NCBI GenBank assembly: GCA_963978905.1
Contig: OZ022260.1
Span: forward strand, 38,810,259-38,874,258
Length of the DNA: 64,000 bases
DNA from: Trichostrongylus colubriformis
Lineage: Eukaryota > Nematoda > Chromadorea > Rhabditida > Trichostrongylidae
Direction: 5' to 3'
Positions 1 to 13,200 of this stretch are shown piece after piece. A program made the translations under genes and the position numbers. Numbering within the stretch: the first letter of the stretch is position 1; each line of letters opens with the position of its first letter. The notes under the pieces were generated by a model, which saw only the letters and a list, made by a program, of their open reading frames with translations, was not told where the DNA came from and did no database searches.

Positions 1-472
1 AATCAATTACTATAAGAACGGTCCATGAGTGCCATACATTGTTAATCTGCTCTTTAGACTTCTCCCTTTTCTCGCAGAGATATGCAAATGGTGGCTTATA
101 GTGACCAGTAGCCATAGATTGATCGGGTAGACGTAAGGCAGTGTTCAAAGTTTGCGAGCACGCCTGTGTTTTACGCGATCAGGCGACCCGCGTAGAGGAC
201 ATGATACGTATCGATAAGGTGAATGATACGTCTAATGGTCTGAATGGTGGACTCCGAACCAGTCTTGAGCGACCGGGCGCCATTCAGTGAATCATGCCAT
301 GACCGCTACTACTATGTGGTAGGAGTTTATTTCTTGAGGACTGTACCTTCAACAACTTCCAGAAACCCTTCATTTTTTCCTAAGATTGCAGGTTGTGAAC
401 TTATGCAACACAAGTTATCAATTCTTAGCAGGCGATAGTCAGCAAATAGCAAGTAGTTAGCAAATATTTCAC
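1..472. other. Left edge: cadherin intron, no exon seen
   Basis: This should be intron downstream of cadherin exon 12. No cadherin repeat reads in any minus frame. Around 130-200 there are several GCGATC/GCG-rich words loosely like those clustered at 36850-37030. Short open frames on both strands across 327-759 are read-through of exons 11 and 12 or their antisense. Confidence 0.4.
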
Positions 473-3400
473 CTATAATCAATAAGGCTGTCTTCTGGCA
501 AGGAAACGGTGTAGTGTTGCTGAAGAAATTGCGGTGGCCGATCTCCAGCAAGAATCTCCAGTTTCGCCACTTCGGAAACCTGGAACTCGAATTTAAACTC
601 ACAGCAAAATAAAAAAAAATTTTGTGAACATACCTGTTTCGTTGTATTGTCCGATGGGGTCTTATCAATCGCTTGGACAAGCACTCGATACGTTTTCTCT
701 TCCTTGTATTGGCGTACAGCTGTACGAACCACTCCCGTGTTTGTGTCTACTGTGAACATTCCGGACGCTTAAACAGGGAGATGATTTTGAAGAATTGGGA
801 AGTTTTTGATGAGCTCAAATGCAATTAAATGTAATATTGGAAAGATGACCGTCAGATTTCAAAAAATATTCGTCAAAAAGTTATTCAAAATTTGTTGAGA
901 TCTCTCTGTGCAACGAACTAAGAACTTTCAGTAGTAATGGGCAGATTATTGACCGAAAGTAGAATTCACCAGGAAAAGGTCACTTACTGAAATTAGAAAA
1001 TGACTTTTCATTCGGCATATTTTCTTGGAAGCAAAATTTCAATCAATTCAGAGAAGATCAAATAGATTAAAAACAATACAGTATCGGCTCAGTTCATCGT
1101 GCATTATTACCGTAATCGACAAATGGGGGTAACTCAGAAAGAATGCTTCAGCTTTTATAATTTTAATCAACCCACGTTCAGTGTTAATCAGCCGGTACTC
1201 AACACCATCATCGCCATCTCCTCCTTCGTCACGAGCAACAAACTAAAGCATAAATTTATCTAATTGTACTTGACTGTGGGTAATAGACCTTTTGATTTTT
1301 GAAGATCGGTTCAGCACTATTAATTGCTTCCGATATGATAAAAAAAGAAAAAAACGAGGAAGTATGATAAAAATACTCCACAAAACAAGAAAATATTTGA
1401 GATCAACTTTCGGAAACCTAGAGGCCCAAGAACATAGTTTATTAAAAGCGTAGGTCGAAGTTAGCCAGAATAAGTTGAGAACATTTTAAGGAATTTTTCG
1501 CCATTTCCTCAGCACTACGATTCGCTTCCATAATGAGCATATCATTAAAATTTCGATTTTATTTTCACATAGCTTTCGCAACAACGAATCGACAAAACAA
1601 TAATAATGAGGCGACTAGAAAGGATATGCATGTTCACTACTGATATACTTGCTGAACATAGCGTCTCCTAGGTTGAAGATCTAGAATCTCACCTATCTAT
1701 GTTGGAACTACAGGGTGGCTACAAAGTATGGTCCGCCATTATCAAAGTACCTTTTTTACATAAAGGTTCCTTTCTCAATTCTATTAACTATAGTATGATT
1801 GAAACGTGTCAGCGGTGCACTTACGCCCAAAAATCGCAGATGGTGAATTGGCCCTCTCTACAAAATTTTACGGCCTCTACATCGTGCAAGCATCGCTCAT
1901 TTTGTGGTCCAGTAAAACTCATGTGGTCTAGATTCAAGAGGCGGCTCGTGTATATTTCTTCTTCTATAGACCGCAAAGTTTCACAGTGTGCTTCACAGAA
2001 CGGGAGCGGCATACTTCGATGCCAGGTAGTTGCGGCCCACCACGGAAGCTTTGACCACAAGTTAATAGATTTTACTTTGATTAAAAGCAACCCTTTGGAG
2101 TGATTTTTCTGTTATTTGTTCCTTTACGTGCTGCCTATCGAATGTCAAAATTTCGCTGAAAATCGTGCTCTCCTTATTTTTTTACGAGTGAGGAATCACC
2201 GGACCATACTTTGTAGCCACCCTGTACTCTATGAAGTTCGTTTTTTCATGTTTTTATGCTTTGAACAAGCCTAAAAATATTAAAGGGAGGGGAAAGTCAA
2301 TGAGAAGTACTTTCTTTCTAAGTTCATGTGCTATATGATGCCACTGCGAAGGACAAAAAAGATAAAAAGAGTGGATGGCGGAAAAATAAAAGAAAAAGCC
2401 TGTTAAACGACGTTGCCTAAATTCACTAGTTTCTACTCGTTCTGACATGTAATACTGAAAAAAGCACTTATTTTGACATGTTACTGCGAGTCAATACGCG
2501 TTTTTTGGGAGAACAACCTTCATTTGTTATGGTTAAATTGCTAGCTCCATTCTACTTTGGTTCGATCACTAAACGAGTCCTGGAGAGGTAGTGTAGTGAC
2601 AGGTGGCGCGCACTCCCATTCTCATGGTGCAGGGATCGAATGCCCGTCCATTCACCCGAGTCTTCCATCCATTTACGGGCGAATTGGTACCAGACCCATG
2701 TGGGAGGACAGAAGCACTGACTTCTACATTAGTGACCCCCCAGTCTACTGTACAGGCGAATCGCTTTCACATACTGCTACGATTCCGAATAAGGCCAAAA
2801 TGCGCGATGTATCTTGAAATGGGATTAACGACAAAGAAACTCTTAAACTTTATCCTTCATGGATCCGAAGCGTGGAGGGGCATTGTCTGTCTGATATTGT
2901 ACAGTGACATGCCTTCATAGCGAGGCAAGGAGAGGTGAGTTTCTGCCTGAGTCCAAGAAAAATGAGTGTTGGGTGAAAGAGTTTTTTCCAGCATTCCGCA
3001 TTAGTCACCCACTTTACCAGTTACCACGAGGTACTTACCTACTTTCAAGGTTTCTTTGTATGCCTTGGCTCAGGCAAAAATATTCATTGTCCCCCACCCC
3101 CCCCCCCCGCACCCTATAAATTGAAAAAAAAATCCAAAGATGTCGCGTAGAAATACGTAAAGTCACCGCTTTCCATAGCTCTACAGATTCATACAATTCC
3201 TGCATGTTATGTGCTGGTTTACGTTGTTGACGTATTCTTCTACTATATAATTCAATAACTTTGCGCGTCTGTTTGTCGCTGGGTTTGTCTGTTGGTTCGT
3301 CGGTATGTCCGTCTGTCGCGAGTGATTGTGATTGTGTAGGGTATGATAGAGCAAAGCAACCGCTCCAAGAAGAGAGAAGCTGACGGTTGCTGGAGTGTCA

Positions 3401-6400
3401 TTGTAAGACCATGTTATCGTGGTGATAGCACCTCCTACTTTTATAAACACCTATTTTGTACTGTCGCCGTCATTGTGCGGTGCGACGTCGCAGTAGGTGC
3501 CGGCCATAGGGGTAGCATGCAGTATGTTGGGTTATGGGAAGAGCACTGCTGCTGCTATAACTATACTGATCAGAGGGCAAATTACTCCTAATCAGATTTT
3601 ATTATGCGCAGTACGCTCCTCACAGTGCTATGTACTATGTGACGCGCGAGGTACATCGCCTAGCCAAGACTGCTCGGTTATATACAGCATGCTACTGTTG
3701 AACATTCAACTTTGTTTCCCCTCCTATTTCAGGTAGCACCTGTTTCTTAGAGAAAAAAGAAAAAAATGGAAGCGCGTGAAAATAATAAAATGACACAGAA
3801 ACAAAAGAAAGAAAAAACGTCATAAAGTAAAGGGTGCCGGAAAGCGAAAAAAATTGATGATATTCAAGCTGAATCTTACTTTGTAGACATGAAATCCAAC
3901 GGGTGTTTCCGACGGTACAACAGTAAGGAAGGGCACCGGTCCGTTGACGAATGCTGGTGGCTCATCAACGTCTTCGACTTCGATACGTAGACTTTGTATA
4001 CGAGCTTAAAACGATCAATAAATTAATGGAATCAATACGAACAGTGGTGTTTATTTGCTGCTGCATGCCTATGTACAGGGGGTGCCAAAAAAAAAAGTAA
4101 TTTTGCCCACGGCTCATATCTGCCAATTTTACAAAACGTAGGGAAACGAAAGAGATAAAGGTATTGGGGCAAAACATTCCCGAAATGTTCCTCTAAAAGC
4201 AGGAACAAGCTGTGGCTCCTCACGTTCATGTTCATAAAAATATGGAGGTTTCATTCGGCGCAGTCGGGCTTCGGAGTACCTACATTTAAAAATTCGCTAA
4301 AAACAGTGGAGCCAAGCTCCGTGGTAGGTCTTTTGTGGGAAGCTTCCTGAGGGTTGGCCCTTCGGTTCTTGGAGGTCACAGAGCCCCTGCTGCTTGGACA
4401 AGGCTGCTATGATCCAAAGTATCATTTTCATGCCTCAAATCCGCCTCCGGAGGGGTTTCAGTGGTAGGGGAACGTTTTGGCTCTTGGAAACGAAGAGCGC
4501 TGGGAACCCGGGAAAAACGCAATGTTAAAGAACACCATCCGTTATGAATCCCCTTAGGTACCCAGATTGAACGGACGTCAGCAAGGTTGTGAAAGAGGGC
4601 GAAGAAATTTCGGATTTTGCCCAGTTGAGGTGATACATCTTGTTCAGTCTTTCCTTGCTCCCGTTCCTGCTCGTGCAGGAGGCTGCCACGGAGTATAGTG
4701 ATAGAGTTAGGTCTGCTCTTGATTCTGGGGATGAGAATACCTCAATAGAATTTACTGTAGTTTGGCTAAATGGGGTCGAAAGGGGAGGAGACAAAATTAC
4801 TTTTTTTTTGGCACCTCCTGTAGATATTGCTTGAGCTACGCTCTAGGTTCTAGTAGCACTGAATAAAATTCAGATAACGTACAGAGAATTTTGAAGAATT
4901 CTGGTCTTTCGAATTCCATGGTATCCCTACCAAAAAAGCGTTTCAGATTTTTTGAGTCTGACCCTTTTTTGACCCCTTCTAGACCGTTCTGTAGAACCGC
5001 ATAACGGTTCGCTCATTCCTACTAATTATCGTTCTATTCATAGACCGCCGGATAACAATGGAAACGCGTGTCGGAACGAGCGTCTTTTAGACAGGCAATT
5101 AAGCAATTAACAGAAAAACACCTGCGCGACATAATTGGCTTATGAAATCAGCCGCATAAGAAGACCACGCAACGTCTCGGCTACCGTAAGCGCATTCAAA
5201 TGACATCCAATCAGGCAATTTAGTTCTTGACGCAAGAGTCAAGTGACGATACGGTAAAGGGGTGAAAATGGATAAAGTTCCAAGGACAGCTACAGGGCAG
5301 TGGTTGGGTAAGTACACAAATTCTACACCAACGAATGGGGTAAAACTAGGGAAGCATCAGAGCCTACACTTTGGTACAGAAGTCTTGAGCTCCACGATAT
5401 CAGGAACACACTTTGAGTTATGGAGAAGACAATTCGGTGAGATGCTATTTAGTATGGGCGGGACTAAAATTCGAAACGAACATCTTCACTTCGAGAGAGT
5501 ATGTATTAGTGTACATATACTATGTTTGAGCCTAAATTTCCAAGAGCACGATGAGTCGAGAACGGGATCTTCAAGGTCTAGAATTTTCTGTGAACGATCG
5601 TTATGCATTTCTGTGGATTCTCCGGCACTAAATAAAACTCTTTTTAAGACCCTGAATACATTATAACTATGTGTATACCTCTTTTGCATCAACTGTGACT
5701 GCACACAGACAAATTACTAAAAATTAAATTGAATCAAAATTGATTGAAAACCTCTTGTAGATAATTTATTCCAACAATTTACCGGATTAAACTTCTCTTT
5801 AAAAATGCCAGACTTACTTTCTTTCAGGAAACTGGCAACTGCTGAGTCTCACAAATTTTTCAGTACCCATTCTCTTTTTTTCAAACCTTCCCTTTCTTAG
5901 TAGTCATGAATTTCCAGACTCCCTAGCTGAGATGGTGTAGTCACTTAAAATGATTGTCTTCCATATTGCTCTATAGTGCTATAGCGTGGCGCTTGCGCAA
6001 TCCAAATCGAGCGTTTCTGATTGATTTGACGCTGGAAATCTCATAATGGCCCCGTATGGGGAACCATCAAGGGCTTCTCTCGTATTGACCACACTGCACA
6101 GCTCTCATTGACTCCTATGCACCTTCAGCTAATGACAGGGTCCGAGGAGGTGCGATAAGGTAGTCAATCCAAGCTTCAAAAGCTCAGCCAAAAATCTAAC
6201 AATCAAATGGGTACCCGATGCTCACAAATTACCCGGTCCCGCCGTTGCCATCTCATTCTATCGCGGTGTATCTTTGGGTAACATACATACACAAACACAC
6301 ATCTGGCTGCGTTAACGCTATCCATATGCTCGATTAGCATTCGAGAACCCGAACGCGCGACCCCACACGCACACATAATGTGCCGCGCACCGCCTTCACA

Positions 6401-7232
6401 AAGCAATTAAACTCTCATAATGACCGTATCCCGCTGATATGACAATGAACTCAGTCACTGTTCATCGCAGGACAGTAGTGTGCTACTGGTGCCCGATGGG
6501 GAGCACACATGTGGATCTGGGCCAGAATTACCATCACAATACGCGGACAAAAATACCAGATGCTCAAGTTTTTGCTGATTGGACAATGAGGCTCCGTACG
6601 GTTAAAAAAAATACAGCATCCCTCCCTTGCTGCCTTCCCAAATCGCGGTCCCTGCGAATCGAAAGGAAGTGCTATTTGACCAAAATATTTCATGTCCAAA
6701 AGTGGCTCGAAAGTGAGCACTAACTCTCCAGTACTAGTTTTTCCAGGCATTATGAGAGTGTATTATAGAAGGAAAGTCAAATGCTGATCTTCTTTGAAAG
6801 GCGAACGCTCCTATTTTGATCGCGGAAGCATCTTCCGAAAACTGATTCAAGAAAGCGTAAAGCCGCTATTACGGACTTGAAAACGCCGAAACCGAAAATA
6901 GGAATGTTCCAGAAATATAATTCTTTGTGGAGGTTGGGTACACAAGTCTAGTACAAGATAAGCAGGGCTCATACAAAATCGTAAAACACATTCTCCAGTC
7001 ATGGAAATAATTCCAATCAGCGAATATCTAATATGCATATCTATACCAATTCATGGGTATGCTTCTAAACATATTTATTCCGTCATTTATCGTGTAATTT
7101 ATTTACTTAATTAGTGGCTTACTCGTATGTTTGTACGTGATATTTCTTGAGAGAGTAAGTTGGGGTACCTACCAGAACGCACGTCCTCCCCATAAATCAG
7201 CATCCAGGTAAAAGCATTTGCTTGCTTTTGTT

Positions 7233-7279
<47 letters not shown>

Positions 7280-10200
7280 TTACTGCAGTGACGGTGTTCC
7301 TTCAGCATTATTTAATACCATTTAAATGAAGAGACAAACTCGGGTGCCTGAGCAGGTCTGCGAATACCGTCAGTCCTCTTCTCTCCAAACATCCCTGACC
7401 TACTTCTAAACCGGAGCAAGAGATATGCCCGCTGCCGACAGACTTCCCCACACACAGTTATTCGGCTCCAAAGTGACGACACATTCGATCGCGTCGTAAA
7501 TTCCAAGTCGTGCGGAGTAGGGTAATGGTCCCTGGAGAGTCCCCTGTCGTCGCTGACCCATCCACGACACTCATTATGATGACTCGGATGGCTAGTGCTC
7601 GAGCCCCCACCGCGCGACGGATTACCACATGCTGCTCCTTCGAGTGAGTACTAGGCTGTCCATTATCTATAAACAAATGAGCCTGTTCAATTCCATCCCA
7701 GCACGGCGTCTAAAGGGATTATGAAGCTCGTGAAAGTGTAAGCATCCCCTTCATTTGGGAGGAAATGAGCTTTAGCTCCCTCGGGTAATGAGGTCCGGGC
7801 ACGATATACCAACAAATATCGACGTGGTCGTCGTGTTGAGATGACCATCTCCTTCGGATGAGTAATGATTAGTCAAAAAAAGCAATGGACTGGAAACATT
7901 CTTCGTCCTTTCTTGGCAGCGAGCCAAAACATACGCTCATTTGGTATCTCATGGACCTTTTGATTGCGCATGTTATTTGGTAACGTCTGGAAGCTGGCAT
8001 GACCTTAAGAGGCTCTCAATCTTTGTGCAAAAGTGCAAACCGATCAATAAAATTGGTTATCGCGTGATTCATCAATCCATTCAAAAAAACCTTTCGTGAA
8101 TAAATGGCATCATTAGCGTCCACCAGAAGAAATATGATGGCCAGCCAGCAAAGTGCATCTTAGTAGAGCCACACGCCTCGTTATGGATTTTTTTTCCGTA
8201 TGGGCTACTTTTCTGGATAATTACGGCCCACTCCAACAAAGATACTAACGTACTTGATTTATTACTTTTCATGAAAAATCGCAATCCGAAGCAATGACAT
8301 ATTCTATAGGTGGCGCAAATATCTGTTGTTGCCTTTCCTTTCCTTCGCCCTCAAGATCAACACTTCGCCGTTATTTTCTAAGTGTTGAATGCAGTACTTA
8401 ACGAGTCCAGATATCGGAAAAAGCACAAAAATTCTTCTATGTACTGTGAATGTGAAAGACACAACAAGGAAGCGGGACTGGGCAGAAACCTGTCCGATAT
8501 AGATATCAGAAATCGGAATATGAACGATCGTTGGAGAATCTGAACAGTTCAATCTGCAATTTTCACACCGCGGAACAACTGAAGTGGTATCAGCACCTTG
8601 ACAAAATACTGTAGATACCGTAATGACAATGAGCTGTACCACGAAAATGAACTTGCTCCAAAATATAATAATTAAGGGTTGATATTTAGAAGCGCCTTCC
8701 CTATCTCTCTGGATCGTGACGTAAAACTTCCTTTAGACAGTCGACGTCTATGGCTATTTCTAAGGCCCCGTTAGGGATTAGGAGGGTTCCTAGTAGTGAG
8801 AGTGAGTACAGCGACATGGATTACCTTCTAGCTCTCTTGTTCACTAAGCGAACTTGCACCCCCTCCCCAGCACTGAACACTTTTCCAGAAGACTCGTTCG
8901 AGAACGGGATTTCGGAAACAGTATCGGTTCCCCGCATCAACGAGACGCTTCAAGCGTGCATCAACAAAACATTAAAAATACACGTTTTCTTCAATTTTGT
9001 TTTTCTTATTCGTCTTCTCCCTTTAAGAGTAACCTGAACAGCAGCCTCGGATATGGTCGATTTCCTAGCGAACGCCGTTTCAATCGGCTGACTTGTGCTT
9101 ACTTCAACATAAAGTAATGTTGAGCCCTGAAAACCAATAGTAGTGCTGCATACTCTACAGACCCTAAAGCTGAGCTGGAGAATTCCTCGACAAGTGCATT
9201 CACAGTGCTTTTTTTCCCATAAGCTCACCCTCTACTGGACCAATCCATTTCCCCCAGATGAACATCCATTCTGCTCGTTGCAAGCTGGGTAATCTCCCAG
9301 TCCAGATGAAATCATTGATGTGGCTGTTCCCTGTGCATGTGTGTGGCGTGTCGTCTTGTCCTTAGCCGTCACAATCGGTGTCCATGGCGACCTTTGTTGA
9401 TTCAAGGTAATTCCGCTCAAATGTCCAGTGACATAGGCTGATATCCGGTGACACACACACAGAGGCACACGCTTCAGCATATTGAACGCACCAGCTGACG
9501 AACGGCGAACTGTTGACGGGACTTCCCTCGAAAGCTTTGACCCACATCATCTCATGACACTACTATATGTGTATGGCCCTCAGAGGGCATCTCAAGGACC
9601 AAACACGGTTGGGTAAGAGGAGAACCACGCGCTTCGTCGTCGATAATCCGTCAATCGCTGCAGGTCAAGTGTATCACATCCGGAGGTGAACTGCCACTGC
9701 ACACCCAAAACAAACACTAACTGTCTAATGTGATAGGTTTTCAGGATAGGTAAGCTTGGATAAGTGGTCACGGCTGATGGCCACCTAGCCACATAATCGA
9801 TAATTTTTCGGTTACCTACCAAAGCCATCCTAACCGGGATGGGTAACCAAAGATGGGAGCAGCTTTTCAACGAATTAACATGGCTTGTTAAAAATTAATT
9901 CCTCCTAGAAACCACCTGTTCCAAGTGAGGGTGTAGTATGCTATACCCATATCCACCTCCATTACTACCCACAAACCTACTATGAATTTACCAACTATAG
10001 CCCTGTGTCGGATTAGAATCTCCGTGCTCACGTGAAACGAGGGCAATAAATCCGGGATCTCCGTGCCTCCACTTATCCTCCTCCTCTCTCTCCTCAATCC
10101 GACGCCAAATTGTCAACCCTTCCACTAATGAAACAGCGCCGGCGGCTGGCTGGCTAGTGGCGATTTCTGAATGCTTCCTGACAGAAAGTCGTGGTCATAG

Positions 10201-13200
10201 AAAAAAGGGCGAATTGGATAGCGGCAGAAGAATTACGGGTTCCTACGACGAGACCATAAAGCCATGGAAAAAGTCGTGGATGAAATGAGGTCGGTATTAC
10301 GACTAAGAAATGGGAGTAAAACCCTTGACCACATACACTGCAATTTTGTCATATTTTCCTTGGCCTGATTTTGGCCAATCAGCGGAGTACTGTGGCTAAA
10401 CGCCTTTTTATGTGGGAAAGGGTCTGATGGAGAATAGGTGGATCTCTGATAGTGTGACGTCGCCGGAGAAGAAATATGGCTGTGAATCAGGGTAACCACC
10501 GCATCGCCACAGTAAGGCCTGATTACCGTGGTGAACCCGTCTTCTATGGTACAGGTATTGGGCTGTAATAATCACACGGTCCCGTAATCTTAGCTCAGAA
10601 GCACAACGTGGTTTTGATTGATGGCAGTTTCGGGCCACTATTCCCCCTTCCAAAGTCCATGCTTAAAGGGTCGTTTTCAGTGCTATGAGCGCTGGGAGAT
10701 GAATATCTTGATCTAGGAAGACAGGAAGGACCACCTAGGAGGTTGGTGAACTGATCTAGGAAGACGGAAAGACCTAGGAGGTTGGTGAACACTCCCTCCA
10801 TGTCGTGAAATCATTTAAACCACCACGACGAAACTCCTTGATGAAGATCCCGTACCTCTTCCCTGCATTCCCTTCATGCATCACGCTGCAGTTATGATCA
10901 CCCGGTCTGGCGGGTATACTCGATTGCAATCCGGGAGCATATCCACTCAATGTGGCGCAAATCAAATTCGCCGTCGAATCATAGTCGTCGTGATTTGTCT
11001 CGCAGTACACTCGAGTACGCTGTCACCCTTAGTCAATCCCCAAACGGGGACCAAGTGGTCCTGTTCCAATCACCGATCTTGGTGCGATCCCCTAAACGGC
11101 TTAGTCGGGTATATTTTGAACAGCTGCCATTTTTCAGATATCACTGATGCGTCTAATCCCATTACACACATAAGAACTGGTCTGCGTGTCTGCAGCGCCA
11201 TGCTGTCCCTCGTCCAAGGGTCGTTTGTACCAGTTATCCTCTGTGTCACACATGCTATTTCTCAACGGTTACAGCTGATCTCCATATGGTGGCCCTACAC
11301 TTCGATGTGGTGGAAAAGATCGAAGAAAAACGATTGTCTCCCATCCGTGAAGCAGTCAGAAAGTTCGCCACACATCGCTCTTTGACCAGCTCCGTTTCTT
11401 CTTAAGCCTCTCACTAAGACATGCATACATGACGTGGACAGAGCATGACAAAACCCATCCATTTCCAAAGAAATCCTTCGGCTTTTCCTCGTGCCAGTTG
11501 TGTCCCCCCCCCCCACCCCCATTGTGGGAACAGCAGCAGCAGCAGCGATCGATCATGATGAAGATGAATATGAAAGTGTGATGAGATGATGAAATGATGA
11601 ATTAGGCTTTCATTTCACCGACTCGTTGGCTGCTCAATCTACACACGATTGCAAGCCTTTCAACATCGGCGCTGATTAGCATATGTCCAGGCCATTCATG
11701 CACTGCATCGTACATTATCAATTATGAAGCCGTTCATAACCGCCTTGCACCCGGCAGCATGTACAGGACAATGGAACCAGTGGGGCAGTATTCCGGTGTC
11801 ATTTAGCAGCAGCAGTGGCAAAATTCGGCCATTTCGGAAAGACAATGGATATTTCAGGGAGTCGCTATAAAACGGGCAACCTACCAAGAATCTACTGCCG
11901 ACCATAATTCAGACAGAGGGCTAGCTGTTGAACAGAGTAGGATCTACCACTACTACTATCCCGGAAAAGGGAGCTATTGAGGTATTTCAGCTCGCGTACT
12001 TTCTCTCTTGGAACTGGGATCCCATCCGGAAAAGTCTTAATAAAGTATCAAACATAAGACGCTGGCTAAGTCATTGAGGCTTTCCAGGATGGGATCCTAG
12101 GGGGTGTAGGTTGGGACACACGAATCTAAGCCGTGACCCTGTAACAGCCTGTGGCCTTTGACCTAAGCCTTAAATAATTCGGACAATTTTCATGTAAATC
12201 GTGTCCTCCTTGCGAGTCTGTTCCGTTGTATAGTCAAATTGTCTGAATTATTCATGTCACAGGGCAAAGGCCACAGGATGTCACAGGGTCACGGCCTAGA
12301 TTCGTGTGTCCCAACCGTCACCCGGATCCTAGGAGACCACGAAGTAAAATGGATGAGGAGAACGGTATGGATAATAAATAACGCGGCAATACCAGAACGT
12401 TCTTCTATAAATGGTGATAGCCATATTACTAACCCGCCTTAGGAGATTTCAGCTTACTGTATATTACAATATCTCGCTGAACTATATTGTAGACGTCAAC
12501 TGGTCTCTAAAAAGTTCCCACACACATATGGTTATCCATTACGAATACAGGATTTGCATGGATTCATCCATACATCTTTTTGAGTGCAAATAAACCGTAT
12601 AACGAATTCTGGCAGGATTCATAAGTTCTTGATCTCAACTTCGCTGTCGATCGTGCCATTAAGTCCATTTTTTCTAACATGTATGTGAAGATCCTTTACA
12701 TCAGCGTTATTATTATAATGGAGCCATACCATGGCGGGGAACAACGTGCCATTAAGTCCATTTTTTCTAACATGCACTGTCAGCTAATTGCAGCTATTTG
12801 TCTGAAGTACTACGAATTTATTCTCAAGGTGAAGAATGATTTCCTGCGTCCTTAGCGGAGCTCAGCAGCTCTTATTGCCTTGGGGATCCACGAACTTTAT
12901 TAGGTTTCATACTTATTCTTTTAAAGTATCTAAAGGAGAATCAAATCTAGATCTAAAGACTCAAACGGAGTAGAAAAGTCGAAAAGTCGAGAAAGACGTC
13001 ACTCAAAAAGTCAATGCTCAGCTTCAACCAGAAATCAACCAATAAAAAGCGCATAGCATTGACCTTTGACATTCTGAAGACCTTTTTAACTCTGCCTTTC
13101 CCTCTGTATAATGATGTTGGTGCGGGTAAGCCTACGTGTGCGCGTCATCGCTCACCCCATACGAGTCCGATGCCAGCAGATCTGACAGCTCTCGTCACTT

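Larger units (their letters stand above)
1243..3879. other. hmr-1: Cadherin intron 9 (repeat-bearing)
   Basis: The intron lies between exons 3880-4004 and 1176-1242. It holds the 514-bp TIR element, a SINE-like copy and a C-rich tract at about 3090-3111. The rest is AT-rich with no supported coding exon. Confidence 0.6.
4823..12091. other. hmr-1: Cadherin intron 8, central part
   Basis: This is part of a 9.35-kb intron (4005-13355); direct joining of its flanking exons restores frame (AAA-T|CT-CGT). It contains a TTTA microsatellite and a short tandem duplication. Open frames up to 169 codons (10876-11385 plus, 5262-5666 plus) lack codon bias, splice support or a known domain, so I do not call genes here. 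Confidence 0.5.

Noticed and set aside
5262..5666. 134-codon plus-strand open frame
   Set aside because: It is intronic, with no motif and no paired exons.
10876..11385. 169-codon plus-strand open frame
   Set aside because: It lies inside a cadherin intron, has no domain I recognise, and competing frames are open on the other strand. No splice or start context supports it.
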